The notes under the pieces were generated by a model that did no database searches, had not been told where the DNA came from, and saw only the letters and a list, made by a program, of their open reading frames with translations. A program made the translations under genes and the position numbers. A stretch of 64,000 bases of DNA from Frigoriflavimonas asaccharolytica (lineage in GTDB: Bacteria > Bacteroidota > Bacteroidia > Flavobacteriales > Weeksellaceae), in NCBI RefSeq assembly GCF_013294015.1, contig NZ_JABSNO010000001.1:1-64000 (forward strand), given 5' to 3'. This document shows, in pieces, positions 1-7,934 of this stretch; the stretch's first letter is position 1, and every line of letters starts with the position of its first letter.

Positions 1-59
1 TAAATAAACCCAAAACTTCTACGCTTTCCCAATAAAACATCTCTGATTATTTGGGACTG

Positions 60-89
60 CAAAGATACATATATTTTCTATCCTACAAA
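60..89 (-). promoter_or_regulatory. Bacteroidota-type promoter, proximal copy
   Basis: On the minus strand TATCTTTG lies at 67-60 and TTTG at 89-86, 18 bases apart, close to the Bacteroidota consensus TTTG-N19-21-TAnnTTTG. GCAGTCCC follows directly. It reads toward position 1, so the transcribed gene is outside the window. Confidence 0.55.
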
Positions 90-158
90 ATGTTTCTGAA
101 AAAAATATTATAAAATATATCTACCCTCACGTATACTCCTACTCCCCTTTCGGGACTG

Positions 159-188
159 CAAATATAAAACGACTTTTTGGTTCTGCAA
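159..188 (-). promoter_or_regulatory. Bacteroidota-type promoter, distal copy
   Basis: On the minus strand TATATTTG lies at 166-159 with TTG at 188-186, 19 bases upstream. The initial transcribed bases GCAGTCCC are the same as in the copy about 100 bases downstream, which suggests a duplicated promoter for a strongly expressed unit to the left. Confidence 0.55.
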
Positions 189-312
189 CTTAAAATCTCA
201 TATAATTTAATATATTTTCAATACAATTATCAATCAACTAAAAAACAGTATGTTAACCTAAGTTGTAAACTAAACAAAATATTATAAAAATTGATCCATA
301 ATCGCACTATAA

Positions 313-1005
313 TTAATTAATCTTCTGAATTTCAAGCTCTTGCAAAATAATGGTCAAAAAATCTCCATATGATGAATCTACAGAAATTATGTCCCCAGTC
401 TTTAAATTTAACCCTCCAACTCCACTTTTATCACTTTTAACTTTCAGAGATGAGATTAAAAAATATTGTTTTTTTTGATTTTGATTGTAAGATAATTTAA
501 CCGTAGAGCCGAAAAGACCTCTAGTAGATAATGAATAAATTTCTCCAGGTAACATTTCTAACCTTAAAAAGCTATTTTCTTTTAATAGAATATTTTCATC
601 GTTCCATCTTATTTTTTGATCTTGTGCAGAAGACGCTATCAAAATGACTTCATTTTCTTGAGTGTGAAATAATGCTTTATCTAAATGATAAAGATTTAAC
701 TTATAATTTGACACATTTATTTTTGTGTCATTCTCATCTATTTTCAAGAAAGGCTGATATGCAAATGCATTTGCACCAACTTCTTTCGCTTTGGACAATA
801 TCTTTTTAAAAGTTTCTACATAATTACTAGAATACCCTTGAATTTCTATTTCTGCAAGAAATTTTGCGTCTTGATTTCCGTTGTCTATTTTATATAAAAA
901 TTGATCTGTATTCTTAAATGTACTTTCAATTTTATTAAAAACTACATTTTGTGCAGAAAAAAGATCAATAAAAAGGAAAAGAATAAATAGGATTCTGATT
1001 TTCAT
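313..1005 (-). CDS. Secreted hypothetical protein
   Basis: This 230-residue protein begins with a typical signal peptide (MKIRI, a hydrophobic run, then FSAQ at about residue 19), so it should be exported to the periplasm or outer membrane. I do not recognise the family. A central part around residues 60-85 contains KAKEVGANAFAYQPF, which resembles the 'treat related residues as a group' stretches of small YbjQ/DUF-type proteins, but not strongly enough to name one. The C-terminal third is beta-rich. The gene starts two bases after rfbD ends, so the two are probably cotranscribed with the thioesterase gene upstream. Confidence 0.75.
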   Translation of the reverse strand: MKIRILFILFLFIDLFSAQNVVFNKIESTFKNTDQFLYKIDNGNQDAKFLAEIEIQGYSSNYVETFKKILSKAKEVGANAFAYQPFLKIDENDTKINVSNYKLNLYHLDKALFHTQENEVILIASSAQDQKIRWNDENILLKENSFLRLEMLPGEIYSLSTRGLFGSTVKLSYNQNQKKQYFLISSLKVKSDKSGVGGLNLKTGDIISVDSSYGDFLTIILQELEIQKIN

Positions 1006-1007
1006 TT

Positions 1008-1871
1008 TTAGTTATTTAAATTTTCTAAACATTTTTCTAAGCTATTTTCCCAATGATGCAATTCTATACTATAATCTTTCTCAATTTTGCTTAAATCCAT
1101 CGTGCTTCTAACTGGCCTTTTTGCTGGCGTTGGATATTCCAAAGTTGAGATTTCATTAATCTTAATTTGAGAACCAGAAAATTCCGCGATTTTCTTCGCA
1201 AAACTACTCCAGTTTGTTTCTGGAAAATTTGAAAAATGGTACACTCCAAACTTTTTATTTTTGAATCGTATAATTTGCATAATGCATTCTGCCAAATCGT
1301 TTGCATTTGTAGGCTGACCAAATTGATCTGCAACCACATTCAATTCGGATTTGTCTTTAAATAAATGAAGCATGGTTTTTACAAAATTTTTGTTAAATTC
1401 TGAATACAACCAAGAAGTTCTTATTATAATAGATTGCGGATTATACTCTAAAACAAAATTTTCGCCTTGTAATTTGGATTTTCCGTAAATACCTTGGGGG
1501 TTTGTAAAATTATCTTCGTCATAAGAAATATTGGTTTCCCCATCAAATACATAATCCGTTGAGATATGAATTAATATAGCGCCGTTCGCTTTACATGCTT
1601 CTGCAATATTTTTTGGACCATCTGCATTTACTGCGTATGCTTTCTCTTCTTCTTTTTCCGCTAAATCTACTGCTGTATATGCTGCAGCGTTGATACAAAA
1701 CTGTGGTTTATTTTCATCCACAAAATTGAAAACTGCATCTCTATCTGTGATATCTACCGTTTGAGAATCTGCGAATATAAATTCGTAATCCCATTGATAA
1801 TCATCTGCCAATTTTTGGAAACAATGTCCCAATTGACCATTACCTCCAAATACTATAATTTTTTCTGACAT
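1008..1871 (-). CDS. rfbD: dTDP-4-dehydrorhamnose reductase
   Basis: This enzyme makes dTDP-L-rhamnose by NAD(P)H-dependent reduction of dTDP-4-dehydro-L-rhamnose, the last step of the pathway, in the cytoplasm. The 287-residue protein has the N-terminal nucleotide motif GGNGQLG at residues 9-15, the STDYVFDG segment near residues 104-111 and the catalytic Tyr129-x3-Lys133 of extended short-chain dehydrogenases. Length is normal for RmlD. The rfbA, rfbB and rfbC partners are not in the window. The gene lies between a thioesterase gene and a secreted-protein gene in the same orientation, so it appears detached from the exopolysaccharide genes at 7935-13552, though its product could feed them. 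Confidence 0.93.
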   Translation of the reverse strand: MSEKIIVFGGNGQLGHCFQKLADDYQWDYEFIFADSQTVDITDRDAVFNFVDENKPQFCINAAAYTAVDLAEKEEEKAYAVNADGPKNIAEACKANGAILIHISTDYVFDGETNISYDEDNFTNPQGIYGKSKLQGENFVLEYNPQSIIIRTSWLYSEFNKNFVKTMLHLFKDKSELNVVADQFGQPTNANDLAECIMQIIRFKNKKFGVYHFSNFPETNWSSFAKKIAEFSGSQIKINEISTLEYPTPAKRPVRSTMDLSKIEKDYSIELHHWENSLEKCLENLNN

Positions 1872-1880
1872 GAATTTAAT

Positions 1881-2375
1881 TTATTTGGTTTGAATAACGG
1901 ATTTATTTTGTCTACGCAGGAATTCTGATCTGGTTTTGAAATCTTTTTGATCCAAAGAAACAAGATATTTCTTAAAAAGTTCTTTTACGTCTTCTGGTTG
2001 AATCTCCGAAGCCCGGGTTTTCATGTTAAAATAGATCACATTGATCCACAAAACAGCATTGATTGTTTTCTCGTCTTCAGATTTCATTAGAATTTCTATT
2101 TTAGAAATTCTATCAGAAACTTCTATAGTTTTGCTGGTGATTACTACTTTTGCATTGTAGCGAACTTCTTTAAGATAAGCGATTTCGTTTTGAATGGTGA
2201 TCCAAGTGCAACCAGTTTTTCTAGAATATTCTTCATAGGTGAATCCATAAAAAGATTCTACATGATCTTCTCTTGCATTGAGCATGTATTCTATATATTT
2301 CACATTATTCAGATGACCGATAGGATCGCAATCACTGAATCTAATTTTAGCTGATGAAGCTATTTCTTTTTCCAT
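1881..2375 (-). CDS. Acyl-CoA thioesterase, 4HBT hotdog fold
   Basis: This is a 164-residue hotdog-fold thioesterase of the 4-hydroxybenzoyl-CoA thioesterase/YbgC/FadM type, expected to hydrolyse acyl-CoA thioesters. The active-site motif near the N terminus reads DCDPIGHLNN (residues 15-24), matching the family pattern DxxGHxNN, with the Asp catalytic. The rest has the usual single hotdog length plus a basic C-terminal tail. It follows the terminator of the OmpH operon closely, and a TATTTTTG element sits only a few bases before the ATG. The substrate cannot be read from sequence. Confidence 0.85.
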   Translation of the reverse strand: MEKEIASSAKIRFSDCDPIGHLNNVKYIEYMLNAREDHVESFYGFTYEEYSRKTGCTWITIQNEIAYLKEVRYNAKVVITSKTIEVSDRISKIEILMKSEDEKTINAVLWINVIYFNMKTRASEIQPEDVKELFKKYLVSLDQKDFKTRSEFLRRQNKSVIQTK

Positions 2376-2387
2376 AAGACAAAAATA

Positions 2388-2417
2388 AAAAAACCACCCC
2401 GATTTGGGATGGTTTGT
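2388..2417 (-). terminator. Intrinsic terminator after the OmpH operon
   Basis: The arms AAACCACCCC (2391-2400) and GGGATGGTTT (2406-2415) pair with one mismatch around a 5-base loop. On the minus strand the hairpin is followed by a run of T, fitting termination downstream of the OmpH gene that ends at 2439. Confidence 0.75.
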
Positions 2418-2438
2418 GGTTAAAAATTTAGTAAAATT

Positions 2439-2936
2439 TTAAAGACCTAGTTCTTTTTTCACAGCTGGTGTTGCATCTGGACCTGCTTTGTACACTAAAG
2501 ATGTACTATTTGCATCCATTACATATTCCCAATTATTTGCAAGTGCCGCTTTTTTCACTGCAGCATTAAATTTTGCTTCAATAGGTGCAAATGCAGCGTC
2601 TTGTTTCTCATACAATTCTTTTTGAGCAGCAGCTTCTAGTTTTTTCACTTCTTCAAACATTTTTTGAAGCTCGTCTTGTCTAGTTTTGTTAACTTCTGCA
2701 CTTTGTGCCGCAGATTCTTTTTGATATCTTTCATAGACAGCTTGTACAGCATCAGTTTTTTTCTTGATTTCTGCAGCTTTTGCAGTTTGAAAAGCTTCTA
2801 ACTGGGTATCAGCTTTCTTTTTTTCTGGCATTGCGTTCAAAATACCTGTAACGTCTAAAGTTGCAGTTTTTTGTGCTTTTAATCCCATAGATGCAAACAT
2901 AATAATGGCTGCAAATAGTACGCTTAATTTTTTCAT
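2439..2936 (-). CDS. OmpH/Skp-family periplasmic chaperone (second copy)
   Basis: This 165-residue protein has a signal peptide ending around residue 21 (MGLKAQ) and a long Lys/Glu/Ala-rich central helix (about residues 40-120) of the kind that forms the tentacles of Skp. The family holds unfolded outer-membrane proteins in the periplasm and hands them to BamA. It is the last gene of the operon, 46 bases after a second OmpH gene, and is followed by a terminator. Two adjacent OmpH paralogs downstream of bamA are common in Flavobacteriia. Confidence 0.9.
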   Translation of the reverse strand: MKKLSVLFAAIIMFASMGLKAQKTATLDVTGILNAMPEKKKADTQLEAFQTAKAAEIKKKTDAVQAVYERYQKESAAQSAEVNKTRQDELQKMFEEVKKLEAAAQKELYEKQDAAFAPIEAKFNAAVKKAALANNWEYVMDANSTSLVYKAGPDATPAVKKELGL

Positions 2937-2982
2937 AATAAATGTTGAATAATAATTGATTGTTGTTATATTTTAAATTGAA

Positions 2983-3540
2983 TTACTTTTTATTTCTTGC
3001 TTTTTTTGGATCAGCATCTGTACCTTTTAATAATAGATTGAGAACCTTTTCTGTATAATCAAATCTATTATTGAGGAATATTACACTAATGTTATTGCTT
3101 TTATCAAACATTATGCCCAAACCATTTTTTTCTGAAATTGTGGTAATAGCATTGAATATTTGATCTTGAAATGGTTGTGTAAGATTTTTCCTTAAAGTTT
3201 CTATTTCTCCATTGGTACCAAATCTTAAACTGATGGTTGTTTTTATATTTTTTTCTAGATCTGTAACTTCTTTTTCTCTCAACCTTAATTGATCTCCGAT
3301 TAAAAGAACTTTTTCATTTTCAAATGCGGATCTTTTTTTTTCGTAGTCTGACTGTAGGTTTTGTATATCTGTTTGCCAAGTAGCTACTTGCGCATTCAAT
3401 CTTGCTTCTGCCTCTTTATAGAGCGGCATTTTATCTAAAATATAGTCTGTATCTACTACTCCAACTTTTTGTGCATTGGCAAAAATAATTAATCCAAAAA
3501 AAGCGGTAAGTATTTTTATTTTAAATAATAGATTTTTCAT
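2983..3540 (-). CDS. OmpH/Skp-family periplasmic chaperone (first copy)
   Basis: This is a 185-residue OmpH/Skp-like protein with a signal peptide ending at about residue 23 (FANAQ), the family start KVGVVDTDYILDKMP, and a coiled-coil region from about residue 45 to 100 rich in Lys, Glu and Gln. It should act in the periplasm as a chaperone for beta-barrel precursors. It starts three bases after bamA ends, so translation is probably coupled. It differs from its downstream paralog in having a longer, more basic C terminus. Confidence 0.92.
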   Translation of the reverse strand: MKNLLFKIKILTAFFGLIIFANAQKVGVVDTDYILDKMPLYKEAEARLNAQVATWQTDIQNLQSDYEKKRSAFENEKVLLIGDQLRLREKEVTDLEKNIKTTISLRFGTNGEIETLRKNLTQPFQDQIFNAITTISEKNGLGIMFDKSNNISVIFLNNRFDYTEKVLNLLLKGTDADPKKARNKK

Positions 3541-3543
3541 GCT

Positions 3544-6099
3544 TTATAGAGATTGGTTAAGAAGGAAGTGTCTATTATTACCTGCAACTTCTGTGCTACT
3601 TGCATTTGCTTTATCAAATCCATAAGCAAAATCAAAACCAATCAGCCCAAATGCTCCCATATATACTCTGATACCAACTCCTATAGATCTTTTTAATTGA
3701 AAAGGATTGTAAGCAGAAAATTTATTCCAAACGTTTCCACCTTCTGCAAATGTAAGCGCATATATTTTTGCAGTTTGGTTTAGGGATATTGGATATCTTA
3801 ATTCCATTGCAAACCTATTGTAGATTGTACCACCACCTAATGGGGTAACGTCTTCTACAGTTCCATTTTGACCACCGTAAGAACTTGCATCATCATAACC
3901 TCTTAAAGGAATTAATTCTCTACCATCAAATCTACCTCCATTTATTGCGGTACCTCCTACATAAAATCTTTCAAATGGTGGTGCGCCCAGTTCGCTATTG
4001 TAACCATCCATGAAGCCCATCTCTGCAGTAGTTCTCAAAACTAATTTACCGAAAATTTCGTTAAAAGTCTCAGACTTAAATTTAACTTTGAAAAATTCTA
4101 GCGTTTTATATTTTTCTTCTGGGGATAATGCGGAGTAATCTTTTTTATTAAATAAAGAATACGGCGGAGTAAATTTAATAGAAGTTTCTATATTGGAACC
4201 TGATGTTGGGAAGATAGGATCTATACCTGCGGAGTTTCTACTTAAACCGATATTAAAATTAAAATTGGTTGCAGATCCATTATTAACCGCTGTGTCACCA
4301 AATTGGAACGGATAATTATCAAAGGTATATTTTTGAAATTGAACTCCCGTGTACAAAGAAAAATAATCATCTGGCCAAGATAGAAGTCTATTCAAACCTG
4401 CATTTGCAGAGAATATTTTCAACTTTTGATTTGGTGCATTTGTAACTGTATAATTAACATAAGATTGATTTACACCCACAGACAAAGCAGTTGGTCTTGT
4501 ACCAAACAACCAAGGCTCTGTGAAGGAAATTCCATAATTTTGGAAATTTTGCCCAGCTTGCGCTTGTATTGATAGTGTTTGTCCATCTCCTTGTGGTACA
4601 GGTTTGAAATCTTTAAATTTTAAGAAATTTTTCAAAGAAAAATTATTAAAAGTAAGACCAAGTGTTCCAATAAAAGAACTTCCACCATATCCTGCTTGCA
4701 GCTGAACTTGAGAAGATCCTTTTTCTACTAATTTCCAATGTACATCTACAGTATTATCTGCTTGATTTGGTTGTATATCTTGTCCAATTTGTTGAGGATC
4801 AAAAAATTGCATAGATCCCAAATCGTAGTACGTTCTTTTTATATTACTCTTGCTAAAAAGGTCGCCTGGTTTTGTACGCAGAGATCTTAATACAACATGA
4901 TCGTGCGTTGTAGTATTTCCACTCCAAGTAACCTTGTTCCACATGGCTTTTTCGCCTTCGTTTATTCTAATTTCTAAATCTATAGAATCTCCTTTCACAG
5001 ATTTTTCTACCGGCACAACATTGGAAAATAAATAACCACTGTTCATGTAAAGTGATTTAATGTCGGAATCGTCTTCTTTTCCACCATCTTCACCTACTTT
5101 TTTATTGAAACCAACAGCATCATAGATATCACCGCTTTTGTAGCCCAGCTTTTGTTCTAAATAATCTGTAGAAAATGCAGTATTACCCGTGAAAGAAATA
5201 TTTCCCACGTAGTATTGCTTTCCTTCGCTTAATTTTACGTTGATATCGAAGTTATTCTTTTCGTTTCTAACAACGGAATCATCAATAATTGTAGCATCTC
5301 TATATCCTAAAGAGTTGTAATAATTCAAAAGACTTTCTTTGTCTTCGATGTATTTTTCTTCTATAAATTTTGAGGGATTTAAAATACCACCAATGCTAAA
5401 TCTCTTTTGCTTGGTATTTTTAAAAGCTTTTTTTCTTAATTTTTTGTCAGAAATCTGCTCATTTCCATCAAAATCTATATGGTCAATTTTGATGCGCTTG
5501 CCTTTTTGGATATTGATTGTCCAATCTACAAGACCAGGATCTTTGGCATTTACTTTATCTTCTATGGTTATTTTTGCATCTGCAAAGCCTTTTTTCACAT
5601 ACTCTTTTGGTACATTTGTTTTAAGAGAAGATACTAGATTTTCTGTAATTTTTGTCCCTGGCTTTAAGCCATTGTCTTTTGCTAGTTTTTCGTTTTTAGA
5701 TTTTCCAATTCCTTTTCCGTCAAATTTTACTTCTCCTAATTCTTTTAGGTCTTCTAGTTTAAATTTTAAAACTACATTATCTCCTTCTACGCTTTCTACA
5801 TAAACTTCTACAACTGAGAACGAATTCGTTTCCCAAAGTTTTTTTATAGCATTGCTAATTTTCTGCCCAGGAATATCTACAACCTCGCCTTTGGAAAGAC
5901 CTGTAAATCTAAAGATTTGTGCAGGAGAATATTTTTTGACACCATCTACAACAATATCTTTCAAAACATAGGTTTTGTTTTGAATTTCTGCGTTCATAGC
6001 TGCATTTTCTGGCGCTTTGATAGTGTCTGTTGGTGTAACTTGACCATACAAATATGCTGATGAAACGAACATGATGATGGGGATGAATTTTAACTTCAT
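3544..6099 (-). CDS. bamA: Outer-membrane protein assembly factor BamA
   Basis: BamA is the central subunit of the machine that inserts beta-barrel proteins into the outer membrane. The 851-residue product has a signal peptide (to about residue 19), several POTRA repeats between about residues 45 and 460, and a C-terminal 16-strand Omp85 barrel. The barrel contains the conserved lid-loop region (FYVGGTAINGGRF and LRGYDD near residues 710-735). The size fits the family. One oddity is the C terminus: it ends in Gln-Ser-Leu, whereas most barrel proteins end in an aromatic residue. The operon context with uppS and two OmpH chaperones supports the call. Confidence 0.96.
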   Translation of the reverse strand: MKLKFIPIIMFVSSAYLYGQVTPTDTIKAPENAAMNAEIQNKTYVLKDIVVDGVKKYSPAQIFRFTGLSKGEVVDIPGQKISNAIKKLWETNSFSVVEVYVESVEGDNVVLKFKLEDLKELGEVKFDGKGIGKSKNEKLAKDNGLKPGTKITENLVSSLKTNVPKEYVKKGFADAKITIEDKVNAKDPGLVDWTINIQKGKRIKIDHIDFDGNEQISDKKLRKKAFKNTKQKRFSIGGILNPSKFIEEKYIEDKESLLNYYNSLGYRDATIIDDSVVRNEKNNFDINVKLSEGKQYYVGNISFTGNTAFSTDYLEQKLGYKSGDIYDAVGFNKKVGEDGGKEDDSDIKSLYMNSGYLFSNVVPVEKSVKGDSIDLEIRINEGEKAMWNKVTWSGNTTTHDHVVLRSLRTKPGDLFSKSNIKRTYYDLGSMQFFDPQQIGQDIQPNQADNTVDVHWKLVEKGSSQVQLQAGYGGSSFIGTLGLTFNNFSLKNFLKFKDFKPVPQGDGQTLSIQAQAGQNFQNYGISFTEPWLFGTRPTALSVGVNQSYVNYTVTNAPNQKLKIFSANAGLNRLLSWPDDYFSLYTGVQFQKYTFDNYPFQFGDTAVNNGSATNFNFNIGLSRNSAGIDPIFPTSGSNIETSIKFTPPYSLFNKKDYSALSPEEKYKTLEFFKVKFKSETFNEIFGKLVLRTTAEMGFMDGYNSELGAPPFERFYVGGTAINGGRFDGRELIPLRGYDDASSYGGQNGTVEDVTPLGGGTIYNRFAMELRYPISLNQTAKIYALTFAEGGNVWNKFSAYNPFQLKRSIGVGIRVYMGAFGLIGFDFAYGFDKANASSTEVAGNNRHFLLNQSL

Positions 6100-6117
6100 T
6101 GTATATTTTTACTAACT

Positions 6118-6873
6118 TTAAATTTTATCTTCTTCTATTTGCTCGCTTGTTTTGCCGTATCTTCTTTCTTTATTTTGATAATCGTAGATGCATTGAAAGA
6201 ATGTATCTTTATCAAAATCTGGCCAAAGCACATCTAAAAACTGCATTTCTGCATAGGCTATTTGCCACAATAGAAAATTACTTACTCTCACTTCTCCGCT
6301 GGTTCTTATCAAAAGATCTACTGGAGGAAAATCTTTTGTATAGAGATGATTTTCGAATACTTTTTCATTGATGTCTTCAATATTCAAGTTTCCGTCTTTT
6401 ACCTCTTGGCTTATCATTTTCACAGCGTTCAAGATTTCTCTTTGCGAGCCGTAGCTTAATGCTAATATTAAATTGCCTTTATCATTATCTTTGGTAAGAC
6501 TTTGTACATTTAGCAATTGTTCTTTCACTAAATCTGGCAATCTTTCTAAATCTCCTATTACATGTAAACGCAAACCTTTAGAAAAAATTTCTTCTGCTTC
6601 TTGTAATAATGTAACGGAGAGCAAATTCATTAAAGTATTTACCTCCTCATTTGGTCTGCTCCAGTTTTCTGAAGAGAACGTATATAATGTAAGATATGGA
6701 ATTTCTAGTTCATTGCAAGCGTTGATAGCGTTGCGAACTGCTGTAATGGCGTTTCTATGACCAAAAGTTCTGTCTTCTCCTCTATATTTAGCCCATCTTC
6801 CGTTACCATCCATGATGATGGCTACGTGTTTGGGCAAATTTTCAGGATGTATTTTATCTTTTATCAAGGGCAT
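6118..6873 (-). CDS. uppS: Undecaprenyl (isoprenyl) diphosphate synthase
   Basis: This is a cis-prenyltransferase that makes the C55 lipid carrier for peptidoglycan and polysaccharide synthesis by adding isopentenyl units to farnesyl diphosphate. The catalytic Asp lies in IIMDGNGRWAK (Asp22 in this numbering) and the conserved RTSGE/SNFLLWQ segment is in the C-terminal quarter. I place the start at the ATG at 6873 (251 residues) because the longer frame to 6930 would overlap the upstream gene, whose stop is one base away, and would add a non-homologous extension. It lies between the DUF6089 gene and bamA. Confidence 0.95.
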   Translation of the reverse strand: MPLIKDKIHPENLPKHVAIIMDGNGRWAKYRGEDRTFGHRNAITAVRNAINACNELEIPYLTLYTFSSENWSRPNEEVNTLMNLLSVTLLQEAEEIFSKGLRLHVIGDLERLPDLVKEQLLNVQSLTKDNDKGNLILALSYGSQREILNAVKMISQEVKDGNLNIEDINEKVFENHLYTKDFPPVDLLIRTSGEVRVSNFLLWQIAYAEMQFLDVLWPDFDKDTFFQCIYDYQNKERRYGKTSEQIEEDKI

Positions 6874-6874
6874 T

Positions 6875-7765
6875 TTATTCGCAATAGCAAGGAGGACGTC
6901 CGAATGAATAAGTGATACCAACTGTAACACTATTTACCCAATCTTTCACGTTTTTATCTCCTACTTGTCTGTTTTTTAGCAATTCTGCTTCTCTTTCTTT
7001 GGAAACGGCAAAATAAACTCCCGTTTGCAATAATGATGTAGTGGTAGATGGTGCCAAAATATCTGCATTGTAAGAAGAGCTGATATCTTTCTCTTTAATA
7101 TCACTATAATCTAATTGATCTGTAAACGTAGGCCTGAACATTAATTCTCCAGAAATTGCCCAGTTATGATTAAATTTATATTTCAAACCTGCACCAAATG
7201 GTATGTATGCATTTACTTTTTTACCTGAACTATATTCTACTGAGGTTACATAATCTAATTCGTTGACTGGAGATTGTGCAACTCCATTTACATCTCTTCG
7301 AAAATCATGCTTGAGCTGTGCTTGTGTAACATCGAACATCATTGCTCCTGCTCCTGCAAATATGTATGGGCTCAACATTCCTTTTTGCTCATTGTTCACT
7401 GGGAAGAAATAATATTCAAAAATAGCACTAGCTTCTAAAATATTATTTGTGCCAAATAATTTTCTGTTTCTACGGTATTCTTCTTTAGCATCTCTATCAT
7501 CAAATTGAATGTGGCTGTATCCCAAATCAAATCTTAATGTTTGGTAAGGATTAAAATTCATTCTATAGGTAATACCTGCATAAGCTGGCAGACCAAAATC
7601 TTGTATATTATCTGTGTTTGGTGACTGGAGTAGGTAACTAGTTTTACCGATATCTCCTACAAGATTGCTTGTACCAAACCGAATGCCCAATTCATGTCTT
7701 TGTGCTTGCAAACTTGCAACGCTACTTACGATTAGAAATAAGCTAAAAAATAATTTTTTACTCAT
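6875..7765 (-). CDS. Outer-membrane beta-barrel protein, DUF6089 type
   Basis: This 296-residue protein has a cleavable signal peptide (ending near residue 21, LQAQ) followed by alternating polar and hydrophobic strands typical of a small outer-membrane barrel, such as LGIRFGTSNLVGDIG and YIFAGAGAMMF. The C terminus is unusual for a barrel, SFGRPPCYCE, with two cysteines. It is the first gene of the operon with uppS, bamA and two OmpH genes, a setting I associate with DUF6089 in Flavobacteriia. The function is unknown; a role in envelope assembly is inferred only from the neighbours. Confidence 0.8.
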   Translation of the reverse strand: MSKKLFFSLFLIVSSVASLQAQRHELGIRFGTSNLVGDIGKTSYLLQSPNTDNIQDFGLPAYAGITYRMNFNPYQTLRFDLGYSHIQFDDRDAKEEYRRNRKLFGTNNILEASAIFEYYFFPVNNEQKGMLSPYIFAGAGAMMFDVTQAQLKHDFRRDVNGVAQSPVNELDYVTSVEYSSGKKVNAYIPFGAGLKYKFNHNWAISGELMFRPTFTDQLDYSDIKEKDISSSYNADILAPSTTTSLLQTGVYFAVSKEREAELLKNRQVGDKNVKDWVNSVTVGITYSFGRPPCYCE

Positions 7766-7803
7766 AGGACAATATAGTTGATGGTTATTATTTTTAATTG
7801 TTG

Positions 7804-7811
7804 CAAATATA
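7804..7811 (-). promoter_or_regulatory. -7 element before the DUF6089-BamA operon
   Basis: The minus strand reads TATATTTG here, about 40 bases before the ATG at 7765, in an AT-rich 169-base gap. No clear -33 TTTG is present, so only the -7 part is supported. Confidence 0.5.
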
Positions 7812-7934
7812 AAACAATTTTACATTACAGAAATTATTAATGATACGTTAAATTTAGACAAATAAAACATAATTTTTAATACGAAACGCTAATAAACTGC
7901 AAAATAGTATTAAAAATTAAATTTCCGAAGAATA

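Larger units (their letters stand above)
1..312. other. Gene-free left edge carrying leftward promoters
   Basis: No convincing reading frame is present. The stretch is AT-rich and holds two copies of a minus-strand promoter core, each followed by GCAGTCCC, at about 60-89 and 159-188. Both point off the left edge. The part between 190 and 312 shows nothing I can name; it is simply the 3' flank of the secreted-protein gene that ends at 313. Confidence 0.6.

Noticed and set aside
6874-6930. Longer uppS start at 6930
   Set aside because: It would overlap the upstream gene by over 50 bases and add residues unrelated to the family.
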